Below, piece after piece: positions 24,038-34,463 of a stretch of DNA of 64,000 bases. The translations under genes and the position numbers were made by a program. Source of the stretch: Gamsiella multidivaricata (lineage: Eukaryota; Mortierellomycota; Mortierellomycetes; Mortierellales; Mortierellaceae); NCBI RefSeq assembly GCF_025024155.1, contig NW_026251713.1, positions 434,001 to 498,000 of the forward strand, in the 5' to 3' direction. How positions within the stretch are numbered: position 1 is the first letter of the stretch; every line of letters begins with the position of its first letter. A model generated the notes under the pieces. The model saw only the letters and a program-made list of their open reading frames with translations. It was not told the DNA's origin and did not search any database.

Positions 24038-27000
24038 ATGGCAACCCTTCACAGCAGTAACACACAGAGACGCCACGGCGGCAAAGATGAACCAGAGGAT
24101 CTCCGTCAACTCCGTAAAGAACATGGAGGCTCCTTGGCCACACTCAAGGAGCTTTTTGCAGATTGGACAGAGGAAGATCTTTTGTACGCCATTCAGGATG
24201 CTAACGGAGATGTCGAACTTGCGATTCTCAGGATCAGCGAAGGTAAGGCGTCTCTTGCTTGATGTCCCTCCAATTCTTCTGTTGCTTTGTGCGCCTTGTT
24301 TTATTCCCAGTGATCTGCCTACTTGCGGTCCACCTCGGCCTTCTTGGCACACGCGAAAAAGGAAAAAAAGGCGTTTTGGTCAATGAAAATCGTATTATGA
24401 GATACTGGAAAAGGCCTAGCAGTTGGGCCAGTTGGCGTTCAGAATCCAGCTTGTGTCCCAAGCAGGCGATGTTCTGTCCTGCTCTGTTCTGTTCTCGGGC
24501 ACCATCACGGCAACTATTAAATATTTCGAGGACGACAACGACGCTTTGGAACAGATCAAGCCCCATACGCCACTCCTCACCTTTTCTTAGCACCTTGTTG
24601 TTTGGATACGGCTACATTTGTCTTTTCTTGCGATGATGTGATTCTTTTCTCCGATACAGTGGTTACCGGCAGCACCAATCAATCCATGACCCCTTTGCAA
24701 TTTTTCATTGGAGTATTTTGCACTACAAACGGCGGGACGGGCCCAATAGCTATTGCTCCTGTTATACGTAGACAAGTGAAATACTGACCTCTTTTCCTCC
24801 GTTGCTTTCCTTTTTTGCTTTTGTTAGGTCATGCCTCCCAGTGGGGTGAAGTCAAGGGCAAGAAAAAGACTCCCAAACCAAAGATTGCATCCGAGAAGCA
24901 GGAATTCCGCACTTCCAACAGCCAGCGTGGTGGTTTTGCAGGACGTGGTCGTGGTGGTAAGTCGGCTTGAACTATCCTTTGATTCAATACGCCTCACCTT
25001 TCGTTCATTGCTAACGCCATTATCATACCTACTCTCGATTTCATATAGATGGTTTCCGTGGTGGACGTGGCGGTGCGACAAGGGGCGCTCCTCGCGCATT
25101 GAACGGTGGCGACAGGAGCGGACGTCCCTTCAAGGCCGACACTACCGCAGCTTCTGACAACGCTTGGAACAGCACTGCCGACTCAAAGACAAATAGCTTC
25201 GAGACTACAACCGCAGTCGATTCTGTGGATGCTGCGCCTTCATGGGGAGCTGAACCCTCAACAATTAATGACTCATCCGATACGACCGAAGCCTGGTCAA
25301 CCCCCGCTGTCACTACCACTACAACTACTAATGATTCATGGGGAGCCACTCCTGACGCTGCTGTCTCAACCGACTCACGGGGAGCTGCTTCCGCTGCTTC
25401 CACCGCCGATTCATGGGCAGCTCCTGTCACTGCTATATCTTCGACTGACTCATGGGGAGCCGCACTTCCCGCTACCTCCACACCTGCTGCATCTGCTCGC
25501 AAGTTGAACACCGCAACCATCCCAGCCGGAAGCAAAATGTCTTGGGCAAAGATTGTCAAGTAAGAACCACTGCAACATATTTCGATCCCTACGTCGCGTC
25601 GTGATCTGTGCATACTCACATACTCTTTCACTTCTACATCGCGATGTTAGGCCGGAGCCTGCCCCTAAGCCCACTCTCGCTCCTACACCCGCTGTTGCAC
25701 CCGCCCCTGCAGCCGCTGTTAATATACCCGCTCCTAAGCCCACTGTTTCTGAGCCTGTCAAGGTTGAAGAGCCAACTGTCGAAGAAGTTCCCGAGGTTGC
25801 TCCCGCTGCCGCTGAAGAGAAGGCACCCGAGGAGCCAGTACCTGAGCCCGCTGTCGAAGAGAAGATCGAAGAGAATATCGAGGAGAAGGTCGAAGAGAAG
25901 GTCAAAGAGAAGGTTGAGGAGAAGGTTGAAGAGAAGGCTGAGGAGGAGAAGACTGAGGAGGAAAAGGCTGAGGAACCCATTGCTGCACTCGAGCCTGCTC
26001 CAACTGCTACGCTTGAACCCGCGCCTGCCACTCCTGTTGGACCCCCTGGACTGAAGCCCAAGGTCGCTTCTCAACCTCGTCGTTTGAACCAGGATGCCCC
26101 CGTTGTCATGCCCAGCGGATCGTCGGCTTTGCAGAGTGTTGGCGTTAAATTTGGCAGCTTCTCTTTGAACGACGACGCGGAGATTTCTGAACCTGAGATC
26201 CAGCCCGAGCAGCCTTCCCAACCTACCCAGCCTGAGCAGCCTGCTCAACAGCCCGCTGCCGCCACTCAATCCGCCACACAGCCTCAGCAGCCTAGCTATG
26301 CTCGCCAGCCCACAGGAGCAACTGGATACCAGGGCGCCACTCCTTCTGCTAGCGGCCTCTCACCTGCAGCTACCAACGCCTCTTATTTGAAGCAGGATCC
26401 TGCGGCCAACTACATCGGTCACCATCACCCTGGCATGGGCCTCGATGCCATGGGATCTCCTTACGGCTCATATATGCCCAACCCTGCCACCCAGCTCGGA
26501 TCCTTTGGCATGGGTCCCATGGCATCGCTCCCCAACGACTACGCTGCTCTTTATGGCAATGAGCTTCAAAGGGCTGCTATGTACTATGACCCTACCAGCT
26601 ATGGCCAGATCCCAGTGACAGCCGGCAACAACTACCAGTCCCGTGACACCAAGTACAGCCAGGATTCGTCCTCGACTGTCAGTACCTCTGGCGCCTCCAA
26701 CACTGGCTCGACCCAAGCTCAGCAGACCCTTCAGCAGCAGCAACAGCAGCAGCAGGCTTACCCTGGCATGGCTGGAGGTATGCCCTACTATCCTTACTAC
26801 TACATGGCGCCCAACCAGTTCCCCAACGCCTATCAGCAATCTGGATATGGTCAGCCATTTGTCAACAAAAATATGTACCCTATGTACCAGCACCAACAGC
26901 AGCAGCAGCAACAACACTCCAGCAAACCTGGTACTGCCAGCGGCTCTCCTTATGGTAATTATAGCTCGACTGCTGGTCAGGGACACCACCAGTACTCTCA

Positions 27001-27424
27001 GGGTGGTTATGAGGACATGTCTGGAGCCGGCATTCACGGTATGGGTGGATTGAACAACGACCCCTATGTCAAGTACGGCAATCCTGGCATGCAGAACTTC
27101 TTGGGCAACCAACAACAGCCTGCCGCACCCACACCGAATGCCAGTAATGGCAAGGGCAGCTCTGGATCGAATTACTCTGGCACAGACTTGAATGCTGCTG
27201 CAGGATCACAGCCATCAGGCTCGTCCCAGATGGCCGGTGCTGCATCGCTGCAGGGCCAGCAGCCTGGCAACGGCGCTCAGACACAACAGGGATATTACCA
27301 ACAGCAGATGTTTTCGAACTACCAGTATCCTAGCCATCACCAGGGCTACCACCCCAACCAGCACCAGGGACAGCACCAAGGATCTGGACGCAATCAGCAG
27401 CAGTTTTGGGGATCCCAAAACTAA
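24038..27424 (+). CDS. DEF1-like RNA polymerase II degradation factor
   Basis: Exons 24038-24242, 24828-24956, 25049-25559, 25651-27424; 872 residues. The N-terminal CUE-like ubiquitin-binding domain (about 20-70) reads LKELFADWTEEDLLYAIQDA...DVELAILRISEGHASQWGEVK, the hallmark of Def1. Then come a Lys/Gly/Arg-rich stretch, a repeated D-S-W-G-A segment (25240-25470), MSWAKIVKPEP, a Glu/Lys repeat (25855-25980) and a Gln/Pro/Tyr-rich C-terminal half. In yeast the Q-rich tail keeps Def1 cytosolic until proteasome clipping lets it enter the nucleus and recruit Elongin-Cullin to stalled Pol II; that layout is conserved here. An ATG eight codons upstream (24014) is in frame and could be the start. 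The 585-nt first intron is longer than usual. Confidence 0.87.
25240..25470 (+). repeat. D-S-W-G-A protein repeat within DEF1
   Basis: Spaced copies of (T/N)DSWGA with degenerate forms ADSWAAP and TDSRGAA, separated by Ala/Thr/Pro linkers. Directly visible from translation of exon 3. Trp-containing repeats in a disordered region may be binding motifs (inference). Confidence 0.75.
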
Positions 27425-27669
27425 ATGAAAAAATAAAACCAGTCGTTGACCCAGGAGAATTCGATTTACGAGTCTCAATGCGTATGTTATGGTCCTCATT
27501 CTTACACTGCAAAATATCCATCTGGGTACCCTCTATTGGTTTAATGGACATTTTCTCCATATCTGTACAGTTTCTCGCGTGTTCAGTAAAACTCCCTTCC
27601 TTCGTCGATGAGTCCTCATGCAGAAAATTTATTGTTTTGTGTTACCGAATAACCTCGCGCTACAAGACC

Positions 27670-30600
27670 CTATGCATCCTCTTTTGCCAGCTCGCTGGGT
27701 TCAATATCCTCATCCGCTGCCAAGGCTGGATTTGTCACCTCTGGATCCGCCCCGCTGGCCTCTCCTCCATCCTTGATTGATCCAGTATCCTCTCCTACAT
27801 CTGCTACAGGGACCTCGGCAGCAGGAACCGCCCTATCTAAAATACCCTCCTGTCTCTGGATGTTCGCAGCGCTGACTGCATTGGCAGCACTTACAGCCTG
27901 AGAGGTGGCAGCATTAAGAGCGTACTGTTCATACGTATCCGGATACTGATTACAGTCATAATCCCAAGTGCTCAACACCTTAGACGCCTCGCACTCGGAT
28001 CGTGTCCATTCTGAGCCGTAGGTCAACGAAGCACGTGTGCGGAAAACGAAGATGGCGACGGACGCAAGAATGATTAGTGCCACGAGACGAAACCGATTAG
28101 GGATAAATCGGCAACCGAGATCAAAGGTAACACTAAGGAGTAGGATCGCGAAGTAGAGTGCAGGCAGGTAGTGATGGAGGAACAGTTGGCGGCCCATTAG
28201 GAAGAAAGGAAGGTAGTGGAATACCCATGCCATGAAGAAGAATCCTCCCGACAGCTCGTAGTACTCGCGCAGGCCTATGCAAAGAATATGTTTTCTCACA
28301 ATTAGAACCTTCTACCCAATCTAAGCTTACAAAAACGACACAATCATTTGGCATAGTCAGACGTAGTACCTCGGAAGTCATCGCGGTAACCGCGCTTGTC
28401 CCGAAGAAACAAGATACCACGGATGAGAGCATACAATCCGACCGCCGCCGTAGACAGGTACCAAGTGAACCAATTGCCAACCAGGTAAATATGCTTCTGA
28501 TCCTTGCCCCAGAAACTGATGCCGCGCTTCAACAATGGCCAGGAGGAGGGACGAGAGTCATAAGGGTGCGAGTCCGTCAAGCCTGCGTTGGTCGTCCACA
28601 TGACCCTGTTCAATTCAAAAAATTTCCCCAAAAAGCCGGGCTTCTTGTAGTTGACCAAAGGCGCGTCCTTGGGATCTAATGTCGAATTCGAAATAGACAA
28701 TTAGTACTTCTTCAGAGTAGCATTTGTTCGCTCAATAGCAAGACATGAAGTAGTACATACAGTTTGAATGGCTGTTAGATTCGATCATCCAGGTCGTCTT
28801 GGCAACAACTGCGCTACGCATGCATGTCACTTCCTGCTGCTCAAACGCATACTTAGGGAGCTTGACCTTGTGCGAAAATAGATCGCAGTTCATGTTGGCA
28901 TGGACCAGCTTGAACTTGGATCGAAGCGTATGCAACATCTCCCCGGCTGTCGAATTCGATCCATCGTGACTCACAATCTCCACGCGCCATTCGTCGTTTG
29001 CATCACCCGGAAATCCCTCGTATCCGTATCCGCTGACTTCAAAATGGTTCTCGTTCTCGGTCACCGGAGCCTTGTGGTCGTGCGAATGGAGACGTTTATG
29101 GGTCTGGACATGCTCCAGGCGGACATAATCTCCGTGTTTAATATACTCAAGTTCCTCAGGAATAGAGCCATCCTTCTTTTGAATGATCCAGTCGTTGTTT
29201 GAGTCCTTGTGAGGATAGAGAGTGACCTGTTGCTCTATTGTTGAGAAAGAGAAACGAATCTCAAGTGTTTAGTTTACAGCTTCGCCTATGTAGGTCGATC
29301 CTCTGATACCAACGTTGTCAAAACTCCACGTACGTCTGCTTCCCGTTTCATAGTTCGAGTTGTGCGAATGCAAGTAACCACCCTGTGTGCCCTGGTGACG
29401 AATCGTGACAGTTGCGCCGTATGCGACCGCTGAAAAACGGTCGGAAGGAAAATGGTACAGGGTCAGTACGGTGCTTACAAACTTACGGCACTTTGATGAA
29501 TACTGATTCACCGCCAAAAAGAACTTGATGAAACTATTGCCAACTTACAGAGAGGTGAGTCTTGGAGCGAGTGTCCCAGGGTCATCTGAAAGGGCGCGCT
29601 CATGAAACCATCGCCATCCCCACTGGATCCGAGGAGCAAGAAATGAATTTCGAACATTAACATATACGCTGCAACAGGGACCACGATCAGACAGAGAGCG
29701 CGTGCAAAGAAATGGTTCAGCCAGGTACGTGGAGACACTCGGAGATCGCCCCAAAGTGACCATAGCTGGTTGAGGGTCGAGACGCCGATCGTCGCAATAA
29801 TGAAGAGGCCAACCCATTTGACGCTTATAGAAAGTCCGAGTCCAACGCCTGTGAGGAACAGCCAGATGAACCAGTCGTCTGAGAAGGGATCATAACGTTG
29901 GTTGGAGAAATTAACCCAGGCGAGAGCCGTGAATGCAGTGAAGAGAATCAAGGGCGAATCTAACAGGATAAGGCGACTCTGCGTAACAATGCTGTTTTCT
30001 ATAGTAAAACGAAAGTTACAAGCTGACTGTGGGTAGTCGAGACTTTTATTGCTGCCAACATTCGATCCAGCACAATAAAAGAGCCCGTCTTACCAAAGAG
30101 AACCAGCAAGGCAGCGAGAGTAGACGCGTGGATCGAATGTCCCGAGTTCCTGACGGTGTAAAATGCGATAGGGATGACTGCGACCCCCATAAGACCGCAC
30201 ATGACTCTCATTGGGATGTAAGGTACCTTTGGCTCGATATAGTCCCTGAATTGTTGTTGTTATGAGAGTCGATCAGTAAGGTCAAATTTTGGTACACAAA
30301 CTCGACACAATCGATAAAGATTGCAACTAGGGTCTTCTTACAGTCCAATCTCCTTGAAATCAAATGAAGAGTTCAAACCGAAGAGCCATCCCGTAAGTGC
30401 GATTAACATCTTTGCCAGTGGAGGATGCACGTCCATGAAGAAACGACCTCTGATGTACTTTGAGGCAAACCCTCCAAAGTGAACCTCATCGAACCTATAG
30501 GACAAGATTATGGTATCAGCATCGTCGATCGAGTGACTAATGGATCCCAATAAGGTAAGGAAAGAAGAAGGTGGCAGTAGTGACAGCACACAGCAAATAC

Positions 30601-30930
30601 TTACACGACTGAAGTGGGATATCCAATTGCCCAGAGTCTCACGACAAGCGCCAGGGCAGTGATAGCAACAACGATCTGCAGATCCCGACTCTGGTACCAT
30701 GGAAGACTGCGCCTGCTCCTGAACTTTGTGAATTGGCTGCGATCCTCGCTCTCATCCGAATAGACACTTTTCCTCTCGCGCCTCACATCGAGACTAGGCC
30801 TGCTGTCGTCGTTGGTAGTTGTGCCGCTATGGTACTCGTTGGCGGCAACGATGTTCGCTGTCTCTGTGTTTTTACCTCTGTAAATGGGCGCGCCTGGTTG
30901 ATCGGCGGCAGAACTGGTGTCGTTCATCAT
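27670..30930 (-). CDS. PMT4: PMT4-class protein O-mannosyltransferase
   Basis: GT39 multi-pass ER enzyme transferring mannose from dolichol-phosphate-mannose to Ser/Thr of secretory and membrane proteins; orthologue class of POMT1. Exons (minus order) 30930-30605, 30494-30342, 30245-30094, 29998-29549, 29429-29334, 29234-28761, 28675-28370, 28274-27670; 853 residues. PMT4-specific block FDEVHFGGFASKYIRGRFF and FMDVHPPLAKMLIALTGW (catalytic Asp-Glu), then VPYIPMR, LVTQSR-type loop (IVTQSRLILLDSPLI) and GLSISVKWVGLF. The central MIR region covers YGATVTIRHQGTQGGYLHSH, QQVTLYPHKDSNNDW and GDYVRLEHVQTHKRLHSH. C-terminal helices follow (GNWFTWYLSTAAVGLYAL, HYLPFFLMGRQLFLHHYLPALYF). An Ala/Glu-rich tail of about 90 residues is longer than in yeast. 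It depends on the DPM1 product. Confidence 0.96.
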
Positions 30931-31799
30931 GACTTAAAACTATACCGTTTTTACAGCCGGCGTTGGTCGACGACTGAAAGTAGACGCGTGTGGATGACTT
31001 TTTTGTCGAGATTGATGCAAGCAACAAAAAAGCCCCGTTTCTGGCGTCCGTTGAATGCGAAACTGAGTGTGAAGGCCGAAGTCGAGAAGGGTGGCCCTTT
31101 AGGTTAACTGCCCTGGCGTAGTTGTCCTCGAAAAGTAACGATGCGGCCCTGTTTCGAAGAAGGGTAAGAGGGATGATTGGAATGGATGAAGGGGATGAGC
31201 AGAAAATAAACGAGGATCCACTTTTGGTGAAACTCATTAATTTTCGAGTGAGCAATGATATTGGGAACGAACTTCATTCGCTCAGACTGATGTAAGTTTT
31301 ATGAAGGACTGGATCCAGGGCGCTCTTCATCCACTGCCCTGAGCACCCACGTTTCCGGGAAGGAAACCCGACACTCCACCACGGCCCAAACATGCGCACA
31401 TGCACTGCCAACCATGCACAGAAATAGATAATCAACATGCACTCCAAGCAATCCAGTCCTCACAAGCTGCATCATCCTCCCTTTCTCGCCTTCCCTACAC
31501 CTGCCTTCACTATGGCAATTATTTGGCAGAGGAATGGAAGACACCTTTCAGATGGTTGGCCAACCATGAGCTTGAAAAGATGTCTCTAAAATTCATGGAG
31601 ACTTTGAGAAAATAATAGGACGATGGGTTAAGCAATTGCTCAAGACAGCAGGAGCTTGAAAGCCGCAACATACATGATCCTTAAGGAGCCATTGAAGATC
31701 CTCCGATCTACATTTTCGAAGAATGAACCGAGCGCTGCACTGTAGAGGCTGTGGAAGTTGACATCGACTGGTCTACAGTCGCCTTTATATCATACATAC
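30931..31799. other. intergenic region right of PMT4
   Basis: PMT4 promoter side, then unannotated sequence. A plus-strand frame around 31400-31615 has some coding look but no known motif; left uncalled. Confidence 0.4.
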
Positions 31800-32035
31800 T
31801 CTGCCCCGTCACTTTCATATCCAAAAAGGAGTCCTATTAACGCTTCTGCGCTCTCGGTCGCGTCGCGCCACGAGTTTTTGTACTAGATCGTTTTTCTACG
31901 AAATAATTATAGAGGGTTACATTTCCTTTATCACCAAAGCAGACCCGATCCACAAACGCCTGAAGACAGGTCATAGTCCCCGAGTCCGTCCATAAGTTCT
32001 GCGCATCAACTGCCACACCTCATCGGTGTGTTAGA
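31800..32035 (-). pseudogene. decayed retroelement coding fragment
   Basis: On the minus strand a frame reads VAVDAQNLWTDSGTMTCLQA, then FVDRVCFGDKGNVTLYNYF and FVEKRSSTKTRGATRPRAQKR, ending in two stops. No start or upstream continuation is visible. A diverged copy of the core lies at about 32845-32900 (PGNVTFLLATVDRFRFGG), so this belongs to a repeated family. It looks like the C-terminal end of a transposon or retrotransposon protein; I cannot name the family. Confidence 0.55.
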
Positions 32036-32648
32036 AGCAAAAGATTATTTGAAAAATCCATCGGCTTTAGACAAATTGTTATTAATAAAAACTACTTGTT
32101 ACGAAAAGGGTATCTTCCTATCCACTTCATGGTTATCAACCGCCTCCTTCCTTTCAGGCAGTCCAGTAGCATCCGATCTGCAGCGGGTGGCGCTCCAGGG
32201 CTCAAAACGGGGCCGGTGCATAAAAAAACCCTTCCCCACTATGTTCTGAAGGCATAAAAGGCTTTTCAAGTGACTTCAATAATGTTACGGGAAATCGGGG
32301 TTGGTGTAAGATAGGGTAGGCTTGTAGGGAAAGGCAAGGAAGGGTAAGATAAGTGCAAGGGAGAGAAAGGTGGATAGGTAGATTGGGATCGGAGTGGAAG
32401 GGAAAAGGGAGCAAGTGGAATAAACTTCAGTCAAATCGCAAAGGGTACTATATCTTTCTCTTGATGTCCGGAATCGCTTTATTATTCATGATATCCTTCG
32501 CGTTTATGTAGTTTATATACAGAAGTGGGGCCCGGACCGGCGCCGCGCTGACTAATCAAGTGTAGATGTAGATGGAGAGCGTGAAGGGGATAGAAATGAG
32601 ATGGAGAGCGCCCGGGAGCCGGTCGGGTTTGGGCAGTGGTAAAAGGGA

Positions 32649-32744
32649 CAGTCATGCAGAGGTTTTTTTTATAACGAGGATATGTGGGATTTATTAGTGA
32701 GGAACTCTTGACTAGGAAACCCAATTACAGTCGTGCAGATAAGG
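32649..32744 (-). mobile_element. short poly(A)-tailed insertion (array member 1)
   Basis: On the plus strand ACAGTCATGCAGAGG is followed by T8 and then about 56 bases ending at ACAGTCGTGCAGATAAGG. The imperfect flanking duplication around a 3' poly(A) (minus strand) fits an old, strongly 5'-truncated retroposon. Its tail-proximal 47 bases (32676-32722) match 32967-33013 with few differences. Confidence 0.55.
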
Positions 32745-32917
32745 AAGGGGTTTTTTTTTTTTTTTTTATAACAAATTGTCTCTCGAGTCAATTGACTCTG
32801 CGAATCTATCAGACTAACTAGCAAAGATCTACTATCGCTGTCCTCACCACCAAAGCGGAACCGATCCACAGTCGCCAAAAGAAAGGTCACATTCCCCGGG
32901 CCTGCCCCTAGGGCTGT

Positions 32918-32918
<1 letters not shown>
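32727..32918 (-). mobile_element. poly(A)-tailed insertion (array member 2)
   Basis: T17 at 32751-32767 is preceded by GTGCAGATAAGGAAGGGG, a diverged form of the target seen in the other members. The body (32768-32900) contains a decayed coding segment like that at 31800-32035. The downstream flank is the same target sequence again (CCTAGGGCTGTG). Boundaries are approximate because the duplication has diverged. Confidence 0.5.
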
Positions 32919-32951
<33 letters not shown>

Positions 32952-33614
32952 ATAACTAGAACCCACGAGGATATGTGGGATTTATTAGTGAGGGACTCTA
33001 GACTAGGGAACCCTATTGCTAGAGGCATAGTAAAGGGTGCTCAATATTCTAATAAACGGCTTTTGCCGCACCGCTGCTGGTCACTCGCAGCTCCAATCCC
33101 CTTCACAATCCCAGTCAGCATGAGTGGTAACTCGACCCCGCCTGGGGTCGGTGACTGAGCCCTGCTCCCTACTTGGCCTGTTGTGCGCGAAGGTCATCCT
33201 TTAGCCGCGTTCCTCAATCATCAAAAATTTACAGTTGCCGGTGCGTTCCATCACGTTTAGCTCCACCTGCTGCATGCAGCTTTGCAGCACTCGCTTGTCC
33301 GCTCGTTCCTCGATCTCTTTCACATCCAATGCACGTCGTTGTCTCCTGGAGGATCCAACAAAACCACTACCACTACGTCTGTGCTCTCCAACACAGTTGC
33401 GTCCCCGGGCGCGTTTGCTCATGGTAGTGATCCCATTTTCTCTTTCCCAGTCGACGGTGACTTTGCATCTTTTGTTCCAGATTTCTGTCCGTCCGAATTC
33501 CTCGATGGCCTTGACGAATCGACCGACCATGTACCTCGCGATCGAGGTGGTCGTCTTGAATAGGCTCTCCCAGTCCTTGGCGAGAGCCGTTAGCACCCTG
33601 CCCCTAGGGCTGTG
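32901..33614 (-). mobile_element. 5'-truncated non-LTR retroelement with exact 18-bp duplication (array member 3)
   Basis: CCTGCCCCTAGGGCTGTG occurs exactly at 32901-32918 and 33597-33614. Between them, on the minus strand, lie a coding fragment (33596-33201), a 3' UTR of about 250 bases with a hairpin (stem 33133-33139 with 33144-33150), and a 32-base poly(A) tail (plus-strand T at 32919-32950). This is the classic product of target-primed reverse transcription: target-site duplication, 5' truncation and tail. Confidence 0.8.
33201..33596 (-). pseudogene. C-terminal coding fragment of a non-LTR retroelement protein
   Basis: About 131 codons open from the element's 5' boundary to a stop at 33201. 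Readable pieces: VLTALAKDWESLFKTTTSIA, RYMVGRFVKAIEEFGRTEIW, NKRCKVTVDWERENGIT, KEIEERADKRVLQ. The Trp/charged pattern resembles the region after the reverse transcriptase in LINE-type proteins, but no RT motif is included. The frame is intact, suggesting a fairly recent insertion. Family assignment is inference from its poly(A)-tailed context. Confidence 0.6.
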
Positions 33615-33621
33615 CAGATAG

Positions 33622-33664
<43 letters not shown>

Positions 33665-34287
33665 CCAATGGACAATCTTTGCCAGGGTTTATTGGTTATT
33701 TTATGGGGGTTACTATTTCTCGCTGGTCAGGATGTTCCTGTTTGTCCCGAACAATGGTAGGAGGCGCCATATAAATCCCGCGTATTTTCCCGCAAGCCTG
33801 CCTCGGTCGTCCTGTTCCTGCTAACTTGATATCTTGATCCTTTGGACTGGCTCTCTCCTGTGTGACTTGATTCGGCAAATATTCAACTTATGTTTCGATC
33901 CGGCATATATGTACGGCTTCCTTACGATGTTACTGCGGCCCTCGAGTGATTTCTGAAGTAAATTATTTAGTCTCCTCTCTCAATAGTCCCCCCCGTAACC
34001 TTAGTCCTGGAGAACGGCTCTGGCAAATCCGAGTGACAGTTCTGAAAAATCTCCTCGTAGCCCACGGTGGCGTGCGAACCTGAGCAGAATAGAACATTCT
34101 CTCAGGAGGGAGCCAATCCCCTGCTGCCCGCGATCCGAAAGGTAATTTATACACAGCCCCCCGTGCCGAAAAACAACCGCACCAAGCTGGATCCGAAACT
34201 AGGATCCACAGCACTGTTCTCTGGAAGCTTCGCGTGATACTACTGTACCACACAGGCTCGCCCGCCTGTAGGGCTGTGCAGATAGGG
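33605..34287 (-). mobile_element. poly(A)-tailed retroposon with exact 19-bp duplication (array member 4)
   Basis: TAGGGCTGTGCAGATAGGG occurs exactly at 33605-33623 and 34269-34287. On the minus strand the insert runs 34268 to 33665 and ends in a 41-base poly(A) (plus-strand T at 33624-33664). The body shows no clear protein of known family. The insertion point is a few bases from that of member 3, in the duplicated target. It ends 94 bases before the tRNA-Ser gene. Confidence 0.8.
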
Positions 34288-34381
34288 AGGGTGTGCAATT
34301 ATAGATATGTATGATTAAGGGGTATATGCAACTGAAATAGTTACATGTAATATATATTATTCCATAGATATCAGCAATAAA

Positions 34382-34463
34382 CGTCAACATGGCCGAGCGG
34401 TTAAGGCGTGAGACTCGAAATCTCATGGGATCTCCCGCGCAGGTTCAAATCCTGCTGTTGACG
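34382..34463 (+). tRNA. tRNA-Ser (CGA)
   Basis: 82-nt cloverleaf without intron. Acceptor stem GTCAACA pairs with TGTTGAC (34456-34462), discriminator G. D-arm GCCGAGCGGTTAAGGC; anticodon arm TGAGA-CTCGAAA-TCTCA gives anticodon CGA; long class II variable arm TGGGATCTCCCGCG; T-arm CAGGTTCAAATCCTG. Long arm plus CGA identifies serine. A TATATATTA-type AT-rich stretch lies upstream and T-rich termination signal (ATATTTTATTTTTC) follows. Confidence 0.97.

Noticed and set aside
32649..34287. CRISPR-like or LTR interpretation of the repeated target
   Set aside because: Repeats are few, unevenly spaced and each adjoins a homopolymer tail; duplications of 18-19 bp with poly(A) fit target-primed retroposition, not CRISPR or LTRs (no TG...CA ends).
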